DNA from: Sporodiniella umbellata
Lineage: Eukaryota > Mucoromycota > Mucoromycetes > Mucorales > Rhizopodaceae
Length of the DNA stretch: 64,000 bases
Assembly: GCA_025677835.1 (NCBI GenBank)
Contig: JAIXMR010000045.1
Span: 115,378-179,377 of the forward strand
Reading direction: 5' to 3'
The translations under genes were made by a program, and so were the position numbers. Position 1 is the first letter of the stretch. Every line of letters starts with the position of its first letter. Below the pieces are notes generated by a model, which worked only from the letters and a program-made list of their open reading frames with translations, was not told the DNA's origin and made no database searches. Shown here piece after piece: positions 48,067 through 61,998 of the stretch.

Positions 48067-48179
48067 TATAACATTTCTTTTTTTTTTTTTTCTTTTTACT
48101 GTGTTTATTTAAAAGTGGGTGACACGAAGCGATGGTATACAAAAAGGGGGAGGAACATGTGCGTAAGAATCATAATAAA

Positions 48180-49238
48180 CTAAACTAATGCAAGTTCCAA
48201 CGTCCAAGTTCTCCTGGCCCATAATCGAATCGATTCACCTTCAAGTTCAACTGAATTGCCTTCCCACCAACATTTTCTCTATGTTTTTCCCCCCCCCATG
48301 AATGTCAAGTTTTTTTTTTGTTTTTTTTTTTTTTTAAAAGAGTATAGTTTTTAGTAAAAACAGGCTATACTTCAAAAACACATCATAATTACCGCAGGTT
48401 TTCGCCAGAACAAAAACAGTTTCTGAGCCGTGGCCATGTGATTATCAGGCCCGATGGTTTTCAACAAGACGAGTGCTATGCTGACGATGATAGTTCGTGA
48501 TGGCTCAAGTTCACGGTAGCCCCATCGATCATCTCTTTGAAAACCTGCGTCACATAACATATCGATCAAGTGCTGCTCTGCCACATTGTTTTCTCTCGAG
48601 ATGTTTTTCTGCAAGGCATCAAAGATCAAGGGATGCTCTTTCAAGTGCTGTCCCGAAGCCGACTTGAGATGGTTCACCTGTTGCCCTGCCGCCGTCGGTA
48701 GGCAAAAGTACTCGAGTTCTTCACGTAACACGATCATTGGCTGTTTGGTCAACAGAGTATAGTAAACAGGAGAACTGGCTGCTGAACTCGTCAAGAGCTG
48801 TTGAAAATCACTCGATTGTTGTTGGCTATCTCGCACTCTGGCCGCATGCCCATAGAACCTGAGCACGTACTGAAGACAGACTGGGTCGAAATCCACCTTG
48901 GTGATGGGTTCATCCACTCCAGCTGAATGACTCGAAAAACCGTCATAGTCATCCTCTTCCTCATCATACTCTTCAGCTCCTCGAGCAAGCACAAGTCCAT
49001 GAGGAAACATGGCAATCAACACACTTTCGGGTAAATTCACAAGCGTCTCTCGTGCCAATTCAATACGGGTGCCTCTCAGATCAAGCTTAAGCTTCGACGG
49101 AATACTTGTCTGTGGCTCAAACTCGTCAAACTCTTCTAAATTTTGCTCGGGTACTTGGTATATAAGATCTTGATCCCTTAATCCACCAGGGCTTGCTGAA
49201 CACTCAGATACCTGAGCAATGGGTGTCTCTGAAGCCAT
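48180..49238 (-). CDS. WHI2: Whi2-like BTB/POZ domain protein
   Basis: Two exons (49238-48393, 48278-48180; intron 114 nt) give about 314 residues. The BTB core is LDLRGTRIELARETLVNLPE, then SVLIAMFPHGLVL. The second exon supplies the family's C-terminal block RKCWWEG...RLWARRTWTLELALV, found in fungal Whi2/BTB proteins; without this splice the frame ends after a few intron codons. Yeast Whi2 works with Psr1/2 phosphatases in general stress response, TORC1 dampening and actin/endocytic control. The start is the ATG at 49238. Confidence 0.8.
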
Positions 49239-49948
49239 ATGAACTAACAAAAACTTCTTTTTTCTGTTATTTTATTGCTCCAAAAGAACAAAAGCAAGTA
49301 ATAATAATAATAATAAAATAAAAAAAAAAAAAAAAAAAAAAGAGGCACATCAATAGATAGAAAGCATGATCGTGCCACTGAAAGCTGTTGTACCCAACAA
49401 ATAAAAAAGTTTAGCTTCAATTTTTAGGGCTTAGAGAAATGTTGAAAGTGAGGCTTTGTGTTACGTCTGGACTTTCACCCCACAGCGTGTGTGTGTGTTG
49501 GCCAACGCTCTAAAATGTGTATGCACCGTTTTAGTTTAATTTAATAAAAGAAAGTAAAATGCAATTCTTTGATCATTCTCTAAATCATAACAAAAGAGAG
49601 ACCGTTTAGAAAAGGGAGAAACGTTGGTGTAGCTTCACATCAGAATTCTCCCTGTTTTTTTTTTTTTTTTTTTTTTTTTTTTTGTTATTTATTATTATTC
49701 CTCTATTCAACTGGTGATTCCCTGACGCTCTGGACATTTTATTTTCGTTTTAAAACATTCCAAAAGATACAGACAAAGCAGGCTGCTGAATTTCAAAAAG
49801 CCCCCCCCCTCTTTTGATGCTTTTATCAAAACAATTCTTAAAGAAAGAGAGAGAATGACATATCTCTTGTTTCTCTCTTTTTATTTTTCTAACCTAGAGA
49901 CTTTCAAACAAGAATTTTGATATACCATCACCTTGTTTTCATTCTTAG
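49239..49948. other. Divergent spacer, Whi2-like / lipase
   Basis: About 710 bp between two divergent start codons. It has A24 and T30 tracts (about 49318 and 49657), a C8 run at 49801 and GT repeats near 49486. No clear binding sites are recognised. Confidence 0.4.
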
Positions 49949-51672
49949 ATGCTGACATATCAATTGATAGGATATACATCCTTATTTCTAGTGCTCATAA
50001 GGAGCACCCTTGGTTTGCAAACCGCAGAAATCAATGAAGATTCTCGATGGCCTGTATTGTATTATAGCGACGAGCCTTATTTTGAACTGTTTGATCCTAC
50101 AGAGAACCCTATGGGCTATGTGGAGATGGTGAAAGGGGGTCTTTTGCTGTCTTCTAACGAAAGCGATCTCTTACCAAAGGCTCGAAACATCGTCACTTAC
50201 GATCAGACCACAGCCCTCTCTAGAGAACTCATGTTTATGTCCTCTTTGGCCACCACAGCAAACTGTAGACAGAGTTTGGATCATTGGGATTGTCCTGTAT
50301 GTGAACAATTGATACCTGACGCGGTCGTTATTCGCTCATTTCAAACCTATCCCAATGAAATCACAGGCCATGTTCTTCGATCAGAAACGTAAACACTCCA
50401 AAAAAAAAAAAAAAAAAACTCACCCGCCTCTCAAAGGTACAAGACTTTATTTATTCAAATCAGAGGATCCAATAGCAATGCCAACAGAATATTGGTAAGT
50501 GGTCACGTCTCTTGAGCAACACAGGATTCTCTAAACAATACAAAAAATAGTGGAGTAAACGAGCCTTGGTAGAGCATCCTACGATACCCAATATACATGT
50601 TCATGAAGGAAAGGAAAACGTAGAATAACAAAAAAAAAAAAAAAAAGGAGAGTCAAAAGAAAGACTGATTCGAACCAAACGATTTCTTTTCAATAGGTTA
50701 CTTGTCATCTGCTTTGGATATTCGAGATATCCTAGCTACTAGTGTAAGAGATCAATTGACGATTCATCCTGATTATAGAGTGGTTATACTTGGGTAAAAG
50801 GCTGTTGTTTTTTTTTTTTTTTGTTAAGAAAAAAGAAATCTAACGCTGTGTTTCTTTGGATTTGACATTAGACACTCTTTTGGTGGCGCTGTGGGTTCGT
50901 TAGCTGGCGTTCACCTTCAACTTGACTTTCCTACTTTATTGAACCGTAGTAACTTTAAGGTGTATACTATTGGTAAGTTCAACCTATACAAACAAACTCA
51001 ATCTGATACACAAGAGTAGCCAAACCAAGAGTGGGCGATTACTACTACTCTAAGCTGGTATACGATCTCGGTATAAACCTGATCCGAGTTATCAACGCTT
51101 TGGATGGCAAGTGTTTATCGATAGACAGAAAAGATGCTCAACTAACCTATAATATAAACAGAGGCACCCCATCGACCTTCTATTCTCAGAGGCTATGTGG
51201 TAAGTCCAATTTTTGTTTGTCAATTGGACGCGTTTTTATTCATTGTTTGCTTATAGCATGAAGGTGACGAATACTGGTTAAAGTATTATAGCGAAGATCA
51301 GCTACTGATAAGTAAGTGTTCTTCTCAAAATACACTCAGAAGCACAGTATACTAAACAGGTTGTAGAGGCATGCCCTGGACCCTTTGAAAGCAAAAGTTG
51401 TTCAAACGCTTCCCCTTATTTTTCTGCATTTGAGCATAGCATGTAAGCCTTTAACTGATGACCAAAAAAAAAAAAAAAAAATTTTTTTTTAGTGTTAATT
51501 TTTTTTTTTTTTTTTTTCTTTTAGGGCTTTTGGAATACAACAAGCGTGTTTCCCGGTGGATCTATTCAGTAAAAACTTTACTTCTATTATACATCATCTC
51601 GATCTGAGTGACGCAAGCACGGATGAGTTGTTATCTTTATTAAACTTTGGAGATTACCGGGAACAGGGATAA
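49949..51672 (+). CDS. Secreted class 3 (Rhizomucor-type) lipase
   Basis: Ten exons (49949-50388, 50437-50494, 50551-50608, 50697-50793, 50872-50972, 51020-51106, 51162-51199, 51257-51311, 51367-51442, 51525-51672) give about 385 residues. A signal peptide precedes ARNIVTYDQTTALSRELMF; the core has LFIQIRGSNS, VHEGYLSSALDIRD, the nucleophile elbow GHSFGGA, KPRVGDYYYSKLVY, NALDEAPHRP and GYVHEGDEYW, and the distal CSNASPYFSAFEHSMAF with the catalytic His. It resembles R. miehei lipase in order. Intron 6 has a GC donor (G|GCAAGT). Intron 3 appears to start GA (G|GAAAGG). If the GA-AG intron is not spliced, the gene is broken. Confidence 0.83.
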
Positions 51673-51675
51673 CAC

Positions 51676-51711
<36 letters not shown>

Positions 51712-52159
51712 TATCTTGATCTAGTCATCCAATAAAAAGACAGCTTGCCTTTTAGCACATGTCAATTTGATTCCGTCTTGGTTTTGTTCTGTACACGCCA
51801 ACCATTTTCTATTTTTCTTTTCAAACAGCATAGAAACCCTTGTTTATCTGTTTATTTTTGTTTTTTTTTTTTTTTGTTTTTATTTTCGACTTTAGGCCTT
51901 CTAGATTCTTGGACGGATTGTCTATTATCTTTTTGACAAGCAAAGACTTTTTTTTTTGACATTCTGGTTACACCAACTCCAGTGAGTCTAGGTGAGTCAT
52001 GTTTTGCAGGAAAAGTTGAAAGGCGAGTCAAACCATTTTCTGCAGACAGTCACATCCTAGGCGAGGGTTTCGAACACAGTTAAATACTCTGTCTCTCTTT
52101 TTTTTTCTTTTTTTTTTATATTTTGTTTATACTCTTTTTATCGTTTATAACTTTACACT

Positions 52160-53347
<1,188 letters not shown>

Positions 53348-54588
53348 ACTCACCATTGTACAAACATACACACACTTTCTACAATCTCAACCCTTGGCAC
53401 ACATACGCATTAAAAGAAGAAACAATCATTGACCATGCTTTCTTTCTCTTTCATTCATATACAATAAAAGACACTCTTGCATGCTTTAATCCTCTTTTGT
53501 TACGCAACCTGTTTCCTAATTTGACTCTATTCTCGTTTTTAACCTATCTATTAAGTCACTTGAATCACGCCTATGGAGTGTGAAAATATAAATACACTCG
53601 CTTATGTCATAATGAAAATGCGCTTGCTAAGCTTTTACCTATAGATTAGTACAGCGCGGCGCTAGCAGGTTGTACAAACGAGGCTCTTGAGCAAATAGCT
53701 TGCGTTCAACTCTGTACGAACAAGGCTAAGCTCTGATAAAGGCCTAATACAAAAGTCGATCAGGTTGCACCCTAGCGCCGATTTTCCTATCCATCGACCA
53801 TTTTTTTTTTTATATGAGTCATCTAGAATCGCTCCAAAACTCTCTCATTGACACCACACGAGACTCAGTTTAGAACGTGCATGAGGCTTGCTCTTCTACA
53901 ATGTGTTCTGAAACTGTGGCGCTCTTGTACAAATACAAGCCTTTTCGATCCAAATTAAGCACGCACGCATCATCTTGCTCTGGCTCGTTCATTATACAAC
54001 AGTGCATTCTGTATTCTGCCAGAATCAAAAGACATCTTAAGTTCTTAATGGTTGTATTCTACTCTTTTACGAGTTGAGTCTCTGGCTAGAATTCTGTGTG
54101 TGTGTGTGTGTGTGTCTCCATCTACCGGGATTGAATTCAACCTTTGTTTCATCTTTTACCCATTGTGGCTATGCAGTCTACTTTAAACCAAGAGAGCTTT
54201 GCTTTGTAAGTGTGGCTAACGGTGATTACGCCTCAGTATTAATTGGGTTTTAAAAGCTCTGCCAACGTAAAGATAAGATGCAAAGTGTGAAGGATTCGTA
54301 GACTAGAAACGACTTGCTGGGTAATGAATCGAACTCAGCCTGTTATTACCTCACTAGGGTTACTAAAAAAAACAAAAAGAGCTCAAAAAAAAAAAAGTGA
54401 CCTTCTCTTCCAATGGCTTTCGAAACATCCTTTTTGAAAATGGATCATTTTTTAATTCCTAAAATGGGATATTTAAAGCGGAGGAGGGTAGCCAAACAGA
54501 AGCGGATAAAGTAAACTTCCCTTTTTTTTTTTCTTTTCTTTTCTTTTACTATTCCTATATTACAAGTTTCCTTTTCTTTCTATAGTTT

Positions 54589-54620
<32 letters not shown>

Positions 54621-54623
54621 TCT
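53348..54623. other. Intergenic region, possible structured element inside
   Basis: No coding exon is recognised. It holds the inverted and direct-repeat element at 53657-53780, a (TG)n tract at about 54096-54115, and T-rich 5' sequence before the PSD start. Confidence 0.4.
53657..53780. other. 124-nt element with GC-rich inverted ends and internal repeats
   Basis: CGGCGCTAG (53657-53665) and its exact reverse complement CTAGCGCCG (53772-53780) bound a relatively GC-rich segment in AT-rich DNA. Inside, GTACAAACGAGGCT (53672-53685) recurs as GTACGAACAAGGCT (53714-53727; 12 of 14 match), and CAGGTTGTAC recurs as CAGGTTGCAC. Candidates are a small structured RNA or a MITE-like remnant. No tRNA, 5S or box C/D signature is seen. 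Confidence 0.35.
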
Positions 54624-57600
54624 ATGGAGACAGAGAAAAAACTTCACCGAAGATGCAACAGTGCTAATGATGTCGCTCATTCCCGAATACCTTTTGTTCA
54701 CCGTTTATCCTCTTTCAGAAGGCGTCGAACAGCCAAAGCAAGTGACGAGCTGGTTTCAACCGTACTTTTGTTGAAAATCAACATTATGAAGGCTCGTCAT
54801 TTAAACCGAGACCATGAAGTAAAGAGAGAAAAGGATAGAGTTGGCAAACTAACGAGTGATAGACAAATGTTCCGAATCCTTATGTCACTGTACGATGTGG
54901 AGGTACCCGGCAGAGAACAGATACGATCAAGAAGATGCTTGACCCAGAATGGGCATGTGAACTAGAAATTAATTTAAATGATATTGTACAACACAAAAAG
55001 AGGTTGAATGCGCTCAAGAAAAACGGATTGTGCTTGTCTGTGTACAGCAAAGATAAATTTTCTTCGATTTTCTTGGGCCAGTGCAGTTGGCCTGTCGATC
55101 AACTGTTTACAGAGGATCAACCTTCTTGGATTTATGAAGATTGTCAGGTGCGTGTAGAATATAAAGGAGAAAGAGAGAGAAAGAGAGAGAGGAGGGGGGG
55201 GATTGAAAAGGAGACATAGACAAAACTGACAGAAAAGGTATTGGCACTATTTTAGCCCACGTGGTATCCTTTAGTCCACCAAAGCAAAGGATTTTATCGA
55301 AGAAAGAAAAAAGAGGATCCAAAAGAGCCTCATCAGCCTGAGATCTGCGTGCAGTACGGTCTGATATTAAGAACGGTCCAGGGAGAAGAGCTACCCAGTC
55401 ATCCTTTGGCCGTCAAAGAGGATTGGCAGTATTTAACAGAAGGAAGCACGTATGTGACAGAGGAAGAGGTATTGGAAGAAAAAGGATTGGAGCCCGCTGT
55501 CCAACCAAGCCAGAATAGTTTCAAACATCGATTCAAGAAAAACCGGATCAAAAAGAACCTGTCCACACCCTCCGTGCCTAGCCTTGAGTCCGAGGCACCG
55601 CCTCCGTCGCAGCCACGCAAACGGCGGCTGAGATCCCGTTTGATTCGTCGCCGTAGGAAGCCCAAAGGCTATTATGCTCGGTTTGAGTCGGATATTATGG
55701 GCATTACCTTTTTAGAGATTGAGAGTGCCAAAGATCTTCCACCTGAAAAAAACCTGACGCGTACCGGTTTCGACATGGATCCGTTTGTGATCGTATCTTA
55801 CGGCTCGTCCACTTTTCGAACAAGAGCCATTCGCCATAACCTGAACCCGGTTTGGAACGAAAAGCTCTATTTTCACGTACGCAACACCCAGGAAAATTAT
55901 AAAATCAAGTTTGCAGTGTACGATAAAGACAAGTTCAGCAATAACGATTTCGTAGCCTCTCAAGAACTAAGTATATCCGAAATCATTCAGAACACAACTT
56001 CCTCTTTGGCAGAACATTGGTCTGAAGACCCTTCTCAAACTATCGAAAATCAAATGGGTCGTCTCACACTACCCCTTCATCTCGCCAAAGCCAGTAAATG
56101 GAAAAACAGTCCAACGCTGACCATCCGCGCCAAGTTTGTACCCTATCCGGATATCCGAAAGATGTTCTGGGTCACTTTGGCCAAAACATTCGATACTAAC
56201 AACTCAAACTCTCTGGACCGTCTCGAGGTTCAGTCCATGTTGGAAACTCTGGGCTCCAATATCTCTGAAACCACTCTGGACAAGTTTTGGGAAAGACACA
56301 ACAAAGAGTTTTCGGATGAACTGTCTGTGGAAGAACTCGCTGAAAGTTTCGAATGGTTCATGAGGATTTCCAATGAGGAAGACATGACAGGAATAAACCC
56401 AGTCACAAAAGGTCCGTTCTTTAGCATGGAGGATGAAGAAGACGATGAGGAAGAGTATGGAATGGAAGACATGCTTGACAACGAGGACGGGCCTTTGGAA
56501 GAAGAAGAAGAAGAAGAGGAGGAGGAGGATGAGGACTCTGAATACTTTACAAATAACGAAGATGACGATGATGATGATGATGATGATGATGATAGTAGCT
56601 CAATACCCAGTCCTGACGAAGCTGACTATGAGGCTCTAGCAGAAGGTGATGGTATTCAGTATATTGATGGACCTCTGAAATCCCTTGAGCTCAACCAAGA
56701 GAAAGCATCTTCCCATCGAAAAACACATGAGAAAGTCATTCGACTGAACGAATGCCCTATCTGTCATCGCCCCAACCTCTCCAAGCGTGGCCAAATGGAT
56801 ATCGTCACTCATGTCGCTACCTGTGCTGCCAACGACTGGACAACCGTAGATCGTTTCGTCATGGGTAACTTTGGTAGTGAAGCACAGGCACAAAGAAAGT
56901 AAGTCTAGAAAGCAGCATACGAAATTTAAATGAAACTGAATAGATGGTTTGTCAAACTCGTGAGTAAAGTGGGTTACGGAAAGTATTCTGCAGGCACAGT
57001 AAGTAACCCAAGAAAAAGCTGAGGATGTCATACTCATTGTTAATAGAACAATGCCAACATTATTGTCCAAGATCGCGCTACAGGCCAATTGATTGATGAG
57101 CGTATGAGTGTCTATATTCGGTTAGGCATGCGTTTGGTTTACAAGGGAATGAGAACAGGAATTCAGTCCAAAACAGGTATGATTCTTGTTGAACAAACCA
57201 AGAACTAACATGAACTCCAGCCAAACGAATCCTAGCCAACATGTCTATCAAGCAAGGACGACGGTTCGATCATCCTCTGTCTAAACGGGAGATTCCATCC
57301 TTTATCAAATTCCACCAACTCGATTTAACGGACGTTCTTCAACCTTTAGAAAGCTTCAACACGTTCAACGAATTCTTTTATCGAGAGCTTAAGCCTGGAG
57401 CGCGCCCTTGTGATAGCCCTGAAGATGCTCGTGTGGTGGTCAGTCCGGCCGATTGTCGAATGATGTCTTTCCAAACCATTGAGGAAGCCATGTCGGTTTG
57501 GATTAAGGGCATTGAATTCAGTGTACCCAAATTGCTTGATAATGCAGAAACCGCAAAAGCCTTTGAGGGAGGCAGCCTGGCCATCTTTCGATTGGCGCCT

Positions 57601-58067
57601 CAAGATTACCACCGTTTTCACTCACCCGTCGATGGTAAGCTTACAAAGATTCATCATGTTCAAGGTCAGTACTATACAGTAAACCCCATGGCTATTCGCA
57701 CCACGCTTGATGTGTACGGTGACAATAAGCGAGACGTGGTGTATATCGAGAGCGAAACCTTTGGAAAGGTAGCCATTGTTCTTATCGGAGCCATGATGGT
57801 AGGTTCCATCCTGACAACGAAACAAGAAGGCGATTATCTGTCAAGAACGGACGAATTGGGTTACTTTGCCTTTGGTGGAAGTACCCTGGTTGTTCTGTTT
57901 GAGAAAGACACCATCAAATTCGATCACGATCTGATAGAGAACGCACAAAATTCACTAGAGACCTTGGTAAGTAAACATGACAACCCCTTTCTTTTTTTTT
58001 TTTTCCTAGTATCTTACTATAGAAATTATAGGTTCGTGTGGGCAACCATATTGCTGTTAAAGTTTAA
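54624..58067 (+). CDS. PSD2: Phosphatidylserine decarboxylase, C2-domain (Psd2) type
   Basis: Seven exons (54624-54818, 54863-55147, 55256-56898, 56944-56998, 57047-57176, 57221-57966, 58032-58067) give about 1029 residues. Order: C2 domain 1 (NPYVTVRCGG, TIKKMLDPEW), a basic linker, C2 domain 2 (DMDPFVIVSYGSSTFRTRAI, NLNPVWNEKLYFHV), an EF-hand-like stretch (DTNNSNSLDRLEV), an acidic run of Glu and Asp, a CxxC-H-C finger (NECPICHRPNLSKRGQ), then the decarboxylase domain ending in the self-cleavage motif GGST (FAFGGSTLVVLF). It makes phosphatidylethanolamine in Golgi/endosome membranes. Intron 1 (44 nt) is required for a proper first C2 strand. Confidence 0.93.
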
Positions 58068-58277
58068 AATACTTTCTTCCAAAAATACAACCAAGTATTA
58101 AAAGTCTACCTTTGAATATTTATTTACACATTTGACTGTCGATTGCAGTGTCTTAATAAACCCATCTATATCTAAATATATATCTATATATATATATATA
58201 CATACATATATTTTTTATTATTGTGTAAGCGGTCTAAGCGTTTAAATATGCAGTGAAACAGGAGTGCTCAGTGTAGT

Positions 58278-59476
58278 CTAGTAATCTAAGAAGTAGCTCG
58301 ATAGGAAAAATACAACTTACCAAAGTTATCTTCGGACGCACAGTGACATTTCTTCTGTAGCTCTCTCTCTACGGGGCAGTGCATAAATGGATGGTGTTTG
58401 TATCCAATATCGTTAAAGAAATGAACTTCAGACTTGTTCAGAAAAAGCCCAACGGCAATAGAGTGAATGGGCGCGTCACCCCATCTAACAGTACCTGGTT
58501 AGCCCGGTCATGTCAGTTCGTTTTGGTACCTACCGCTCATAAAAGAAACCGCCTGAACGATCTAGATAGTCAAAATAAGCAGTATATTCCGGGCTTCTTA
58601 GAAAGTTGAGATCCCCAATTTCAAAGTTACTCCAAAAATGACAGAGGTTGTAGTTTTCTCCACCATTGAAAGAAATAAAATCAATCATGTTGTTTTTGGG
58701 CACAAAGTGAGGATATTCCTGCATAAACGATCTGACCGTTTTCCAAAGAGTGGGTATCGTGGCTTCGTACTCGATCAATGAAATGGTCCAGCCATATTTT
58801 TTCTTGTTTTCTTTCATGTACATAAAAGGGTCATAGTCTATATCACACAAAAAATCCACACCAGGCTCTACTCTCCAATAAAAGTCGTAGTCATCCATCA
58901 TCGGGTGACGGTAAAAGAATCCGCTTTCAAATCTGAAAACAGAATAAGAACGATCCCATCTAAATCTTTATGAACCTACCTGCACATATGTCTATAAGAG
59001 AGACTGCCTCCATATATTATACCGTCTTTATCCATCTTATCTCTCAACTCGTCAGCTTTAGTGACATTGATCCACGACGGATAGCTCCAATGTTCTTTGG
59101 GTATTAAGCCATACTTGATTTCCGCACGTGTCATACTTTGGGTTAGGTCCTTAAACTCTTGTGTAAACTCGACATCGTTCAAAAAAACATAAGGATAATT
59201 GAACTTGTGATTGAATCGAGCCTCAAGTTGTTGCATCGTTCTTCTAAGCGGATCAAGCTCGCTGTTGCGGGTAAGAATAACAAACGCTGCTTTCACTCGA
59301 GTACTGTTATGCCATGCAGGCAGTTGAGAATGAATTAGATTAGGATTGTTTTCGACCGATGCTTGAGCCGATGTTGGCTTTGTGGACTGACCGAGCCAAG
59401 AGAAATAAAAAAAGAAGCCGAAAAAGGTAATGAGTGTGATGAGAAGAACAGTCAATTTTCTAAACTGTTTAATCAT
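58278..59476 (-). CDS. Kre2/Mnt1-family alpha-1,2-mannosyltransferase
   Basis: Four exons (59476-58980, 58932-58534, 58484-58321, 58285-58278) give about 355 residues. It is a type II Golgi membrane protein: a short cytosolic start MIKQFRKL, then an anchor ([17 protein letters not shown]). The GT15 catalytic domain has [74 protein letters not shown] and [16 protein letters not shown]. It adds mannose to O-linked or N-linked glycans. The last coding exon is tiny, 8 nt (completing DY and the stop), ending ...SEDNFDY. Confidence 0.9.
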
Positions 59477-60528
59477 TGCAACAGCCAACACTGAATGAAT
59501 AAAAAAAAAAAAAAAAAAAAAAAAGATAAAAAAAAAAAAAAAGGGGGGAGAGAGAGTGATTTATAAAATATATACTTTGTTACCCATTGGTTATCTGTAT
59601 ATACGATACAAAAAGTTTTACACAAAAAAAGCAAAAATCAAGCTTGATAGAGAGTAGAGTTGTAGTCGCATACAAGTGCAGGTTTTTACTGCTACACCTT
59701 GGCCTTGAAGAAAATAGGCTGGCCTCAAGTCTGGGTAGTACACAGATGAACCTAATAAAACAAATAAACAACTCGCTGTGTATGTGTACAAACCTTGAGC
59801 TTAAAAAAGGCTTTTAGCTGTTTTTGCATCAAATAAAACCTTTTCTAATGAAGCCTCTTTCATAGTATTCTCTCTCTCTCTTCATGGGTCCAGAGAGCGC
59901 ATGCGTATGTTACTTTATTGATGAGCTCAAGATGCCGTAGATCGGTTACAATCTATGCCTCCCATGGACCCTAGCTTAACATTGTACGAATCCAAACTCG
60001 CATTTCTTTGTGTTTTAATAAAAAAGGAAATACGAGTCTAGGCTCTGGTAATATCTATAGCTTCTGCTTGCTTAAAAAAAAAAAAGAGGGGGAGGGTTTC
60101 TTTGCATTTGTTTTGTTATTTATTTACAATGCGGTCTTACAGATACTTACATAATTTTTGCCTTTCCCTTTTACCAAAACAAAGGGGTACATACATGTAT
60201 TATTGATAACCCGAGTCTTTGTATACACTGTCAGCAAGAAATATGTATTGCGAGGCTTTTTTCAAGAATGGTATATATCAGCCATTTGTAAAGACAACAT
60301 CAAAAAAAAAAAAAAATGAATTTAGCATTTTAAAAAGTAAAGCTTTGTATATATATACTCTAAAATATACTTGTTTTTGAACGGATTTTATATGTTGGCT
60401 ATTGTTTTTTTTTTTTTTTTTTTTTGTGCTTATAAATAGGTAGGATTGATTCGAGCGGGAGAAAAAAAAAAGGGAAGGGTAGTTTGAGCTGGGATAAAAC
60501 GGTTCCAATTTATCCCGGTTTCTGACAG
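59477..60528. other. Non-coding spacer
   Basis: Lies between the mannosyltransferase start and the hexokinase stop. It has A tracts at about 59500-59545 and 60300 and a T tract near 60405. No gene or RNA is recognised. Confidence 0.45.
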
Positions 60529-61998
60529 TTAATTGTGCAGGTCATTTCTTGTAGCCATCATAGCGATGATAGCCGCGCCTAAGCCAGAACCATCTCTGGC
60601 CAACTCAAATCTGACCTTGGAACGAGCCTGCTCACCAAGGACTTCTGCGAATGCATCACTCATATTTTTGTGGAAATTGGGATAAAACTCAAAGAGCGAA
60701 CCATCGATAGCAATGACCGATTCTACACCGATACGCCCTGTTTTCTTGATGACGCCTGCAATATGACAGCTGGCAATACGCGCGGCACGCGTTCCTACAG
60801 CATGACAGACCATCTTGACCATCTGACGATCCGCCAGGGTAGTGCTGGGGATATTCAGGACAGATTCTAGAATGTGTGCAGTGTCTTGTAAATCCTTTGT
60901 GTTGTCTACTTCGATGGTAGACATGTAGGCGGTTTCAAAACTCCAATTCTTGTTTAATTCTTTAGAAGAGCAGCCATTGAACAGGATTTGTTGATCGATC
61001 AAATCAATCAAAGCATTACGCGTGATTTCACCAAGATACATGCCTCCTACCATTTTTTCATGAAGCTGTTGTTGTACGTTTAACGATTCACGATCCATTT
61101 TGTTGTCATATACGTTTAAGGGTAACACGGTTCTTTCACAGTCAAAAGCACCACACTCCATATTGATGACCATCTCCTGATCTTGTTTCCCAGTCCATTT
61201 GTTTACCTCGGCCATAGTCTGATAATAAGCAGCGTTGAAGCCCGTACCGAGAATGACACCCATGGTGGTTTCTGGGTGTCTGTAAGCATGTGCCATCAAT
61301 GTACCTACGGTATCGTTTACAAGCTAAAAGCAATTAAGTACATCAAAAAAAAAAAGGTTTTCTAATCATGAACTTACAGCCGAGATATGAACACCAAGAT
61401 TTTTACGACGGAAAGAATCTTGCAACAAGCCAACGACCTCTCTGCCTACAGCACCCGAACAAGCAAACCCTTTGGTCCACTGCTTGAGTACACCGCGGTT
61501 GCTACCTGTTTGAAGACAGGGGAAAGAGAAGGTGTATCCTAAATGGGTAATGATGGCCTCATCTTCCGTACCGTGTTCTGTCAAGAACATGTCTACACAG
61601 TCAGCAATAAAATCACACAGATGGCGCATAGGACCCATCTTGAGCTCTTCAGAGATAACGTATTTTTGTTGGCGAATTGTATATTCACCTCCACCCAATA
61701 AAGTGATATGACACACACGAAGGTTGGTTCCACCTAAATCCAGAGCCATAAAGTTTCCTTTTTCTTCACCCGTACAACGGCCAGATACATAAGAAGGAAT
61801 CATGGCAACTGTTAAAAAAGTCAGTTTTCAAAGAAACGCTTGACATGGGGTCTTACTGGTCGCTCCTTCATGGTCTAAGCCTTTGTTCATTTCTTCAACA
61901 AACCTCTCTACAATTTCCTTTAGTTTTTCACCAGAGACTTGAAAGCGATCCGTGACCCGACGAGTGGCTTGTGCTTGCGCTTCAGTAAGTTGGGACAT
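60529..61998 (-). CDS. Hexokinase
   Basis: Three exons (61998-61857, 61808-61378, 61323-60529) give 455 residues. It phosphorylates glucose and other hexoses with ATP. Motifs: TIAMIPSYVSGRCTGEEKG, the phosphate-1 loop FMALDLGGTNLRVC, the sugar-binding segment GYTFSFPCLQTGSNRGVLKQ, LVNDTVGTLMAHAY with the catalytic Asp, GVILGTGFNAAYY and NMECGAF. The adenosine motif is near GVESVIAIDGSLFEFYPNF. It is slightly shorter than yeast Hxk2 (486 aa), as the N-terminus is short. Confidence 0.95.

Noticed and set aside
50664..50676. tRNA B-box-like sequence (GGTTCGAATC on the minus strand)
   Set aside because: No flanking T-stem or acceptor stem, no A-box, and it lies inside a lipase intron.
54889..54930. 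Intron between RCG and DTIKK in the first C2 domain of the PSD gene
   Set aside because: The sequence is open and reads RCGGTRQRTDTIKKMLD, the expected C2 strand, so the GT is exonic.
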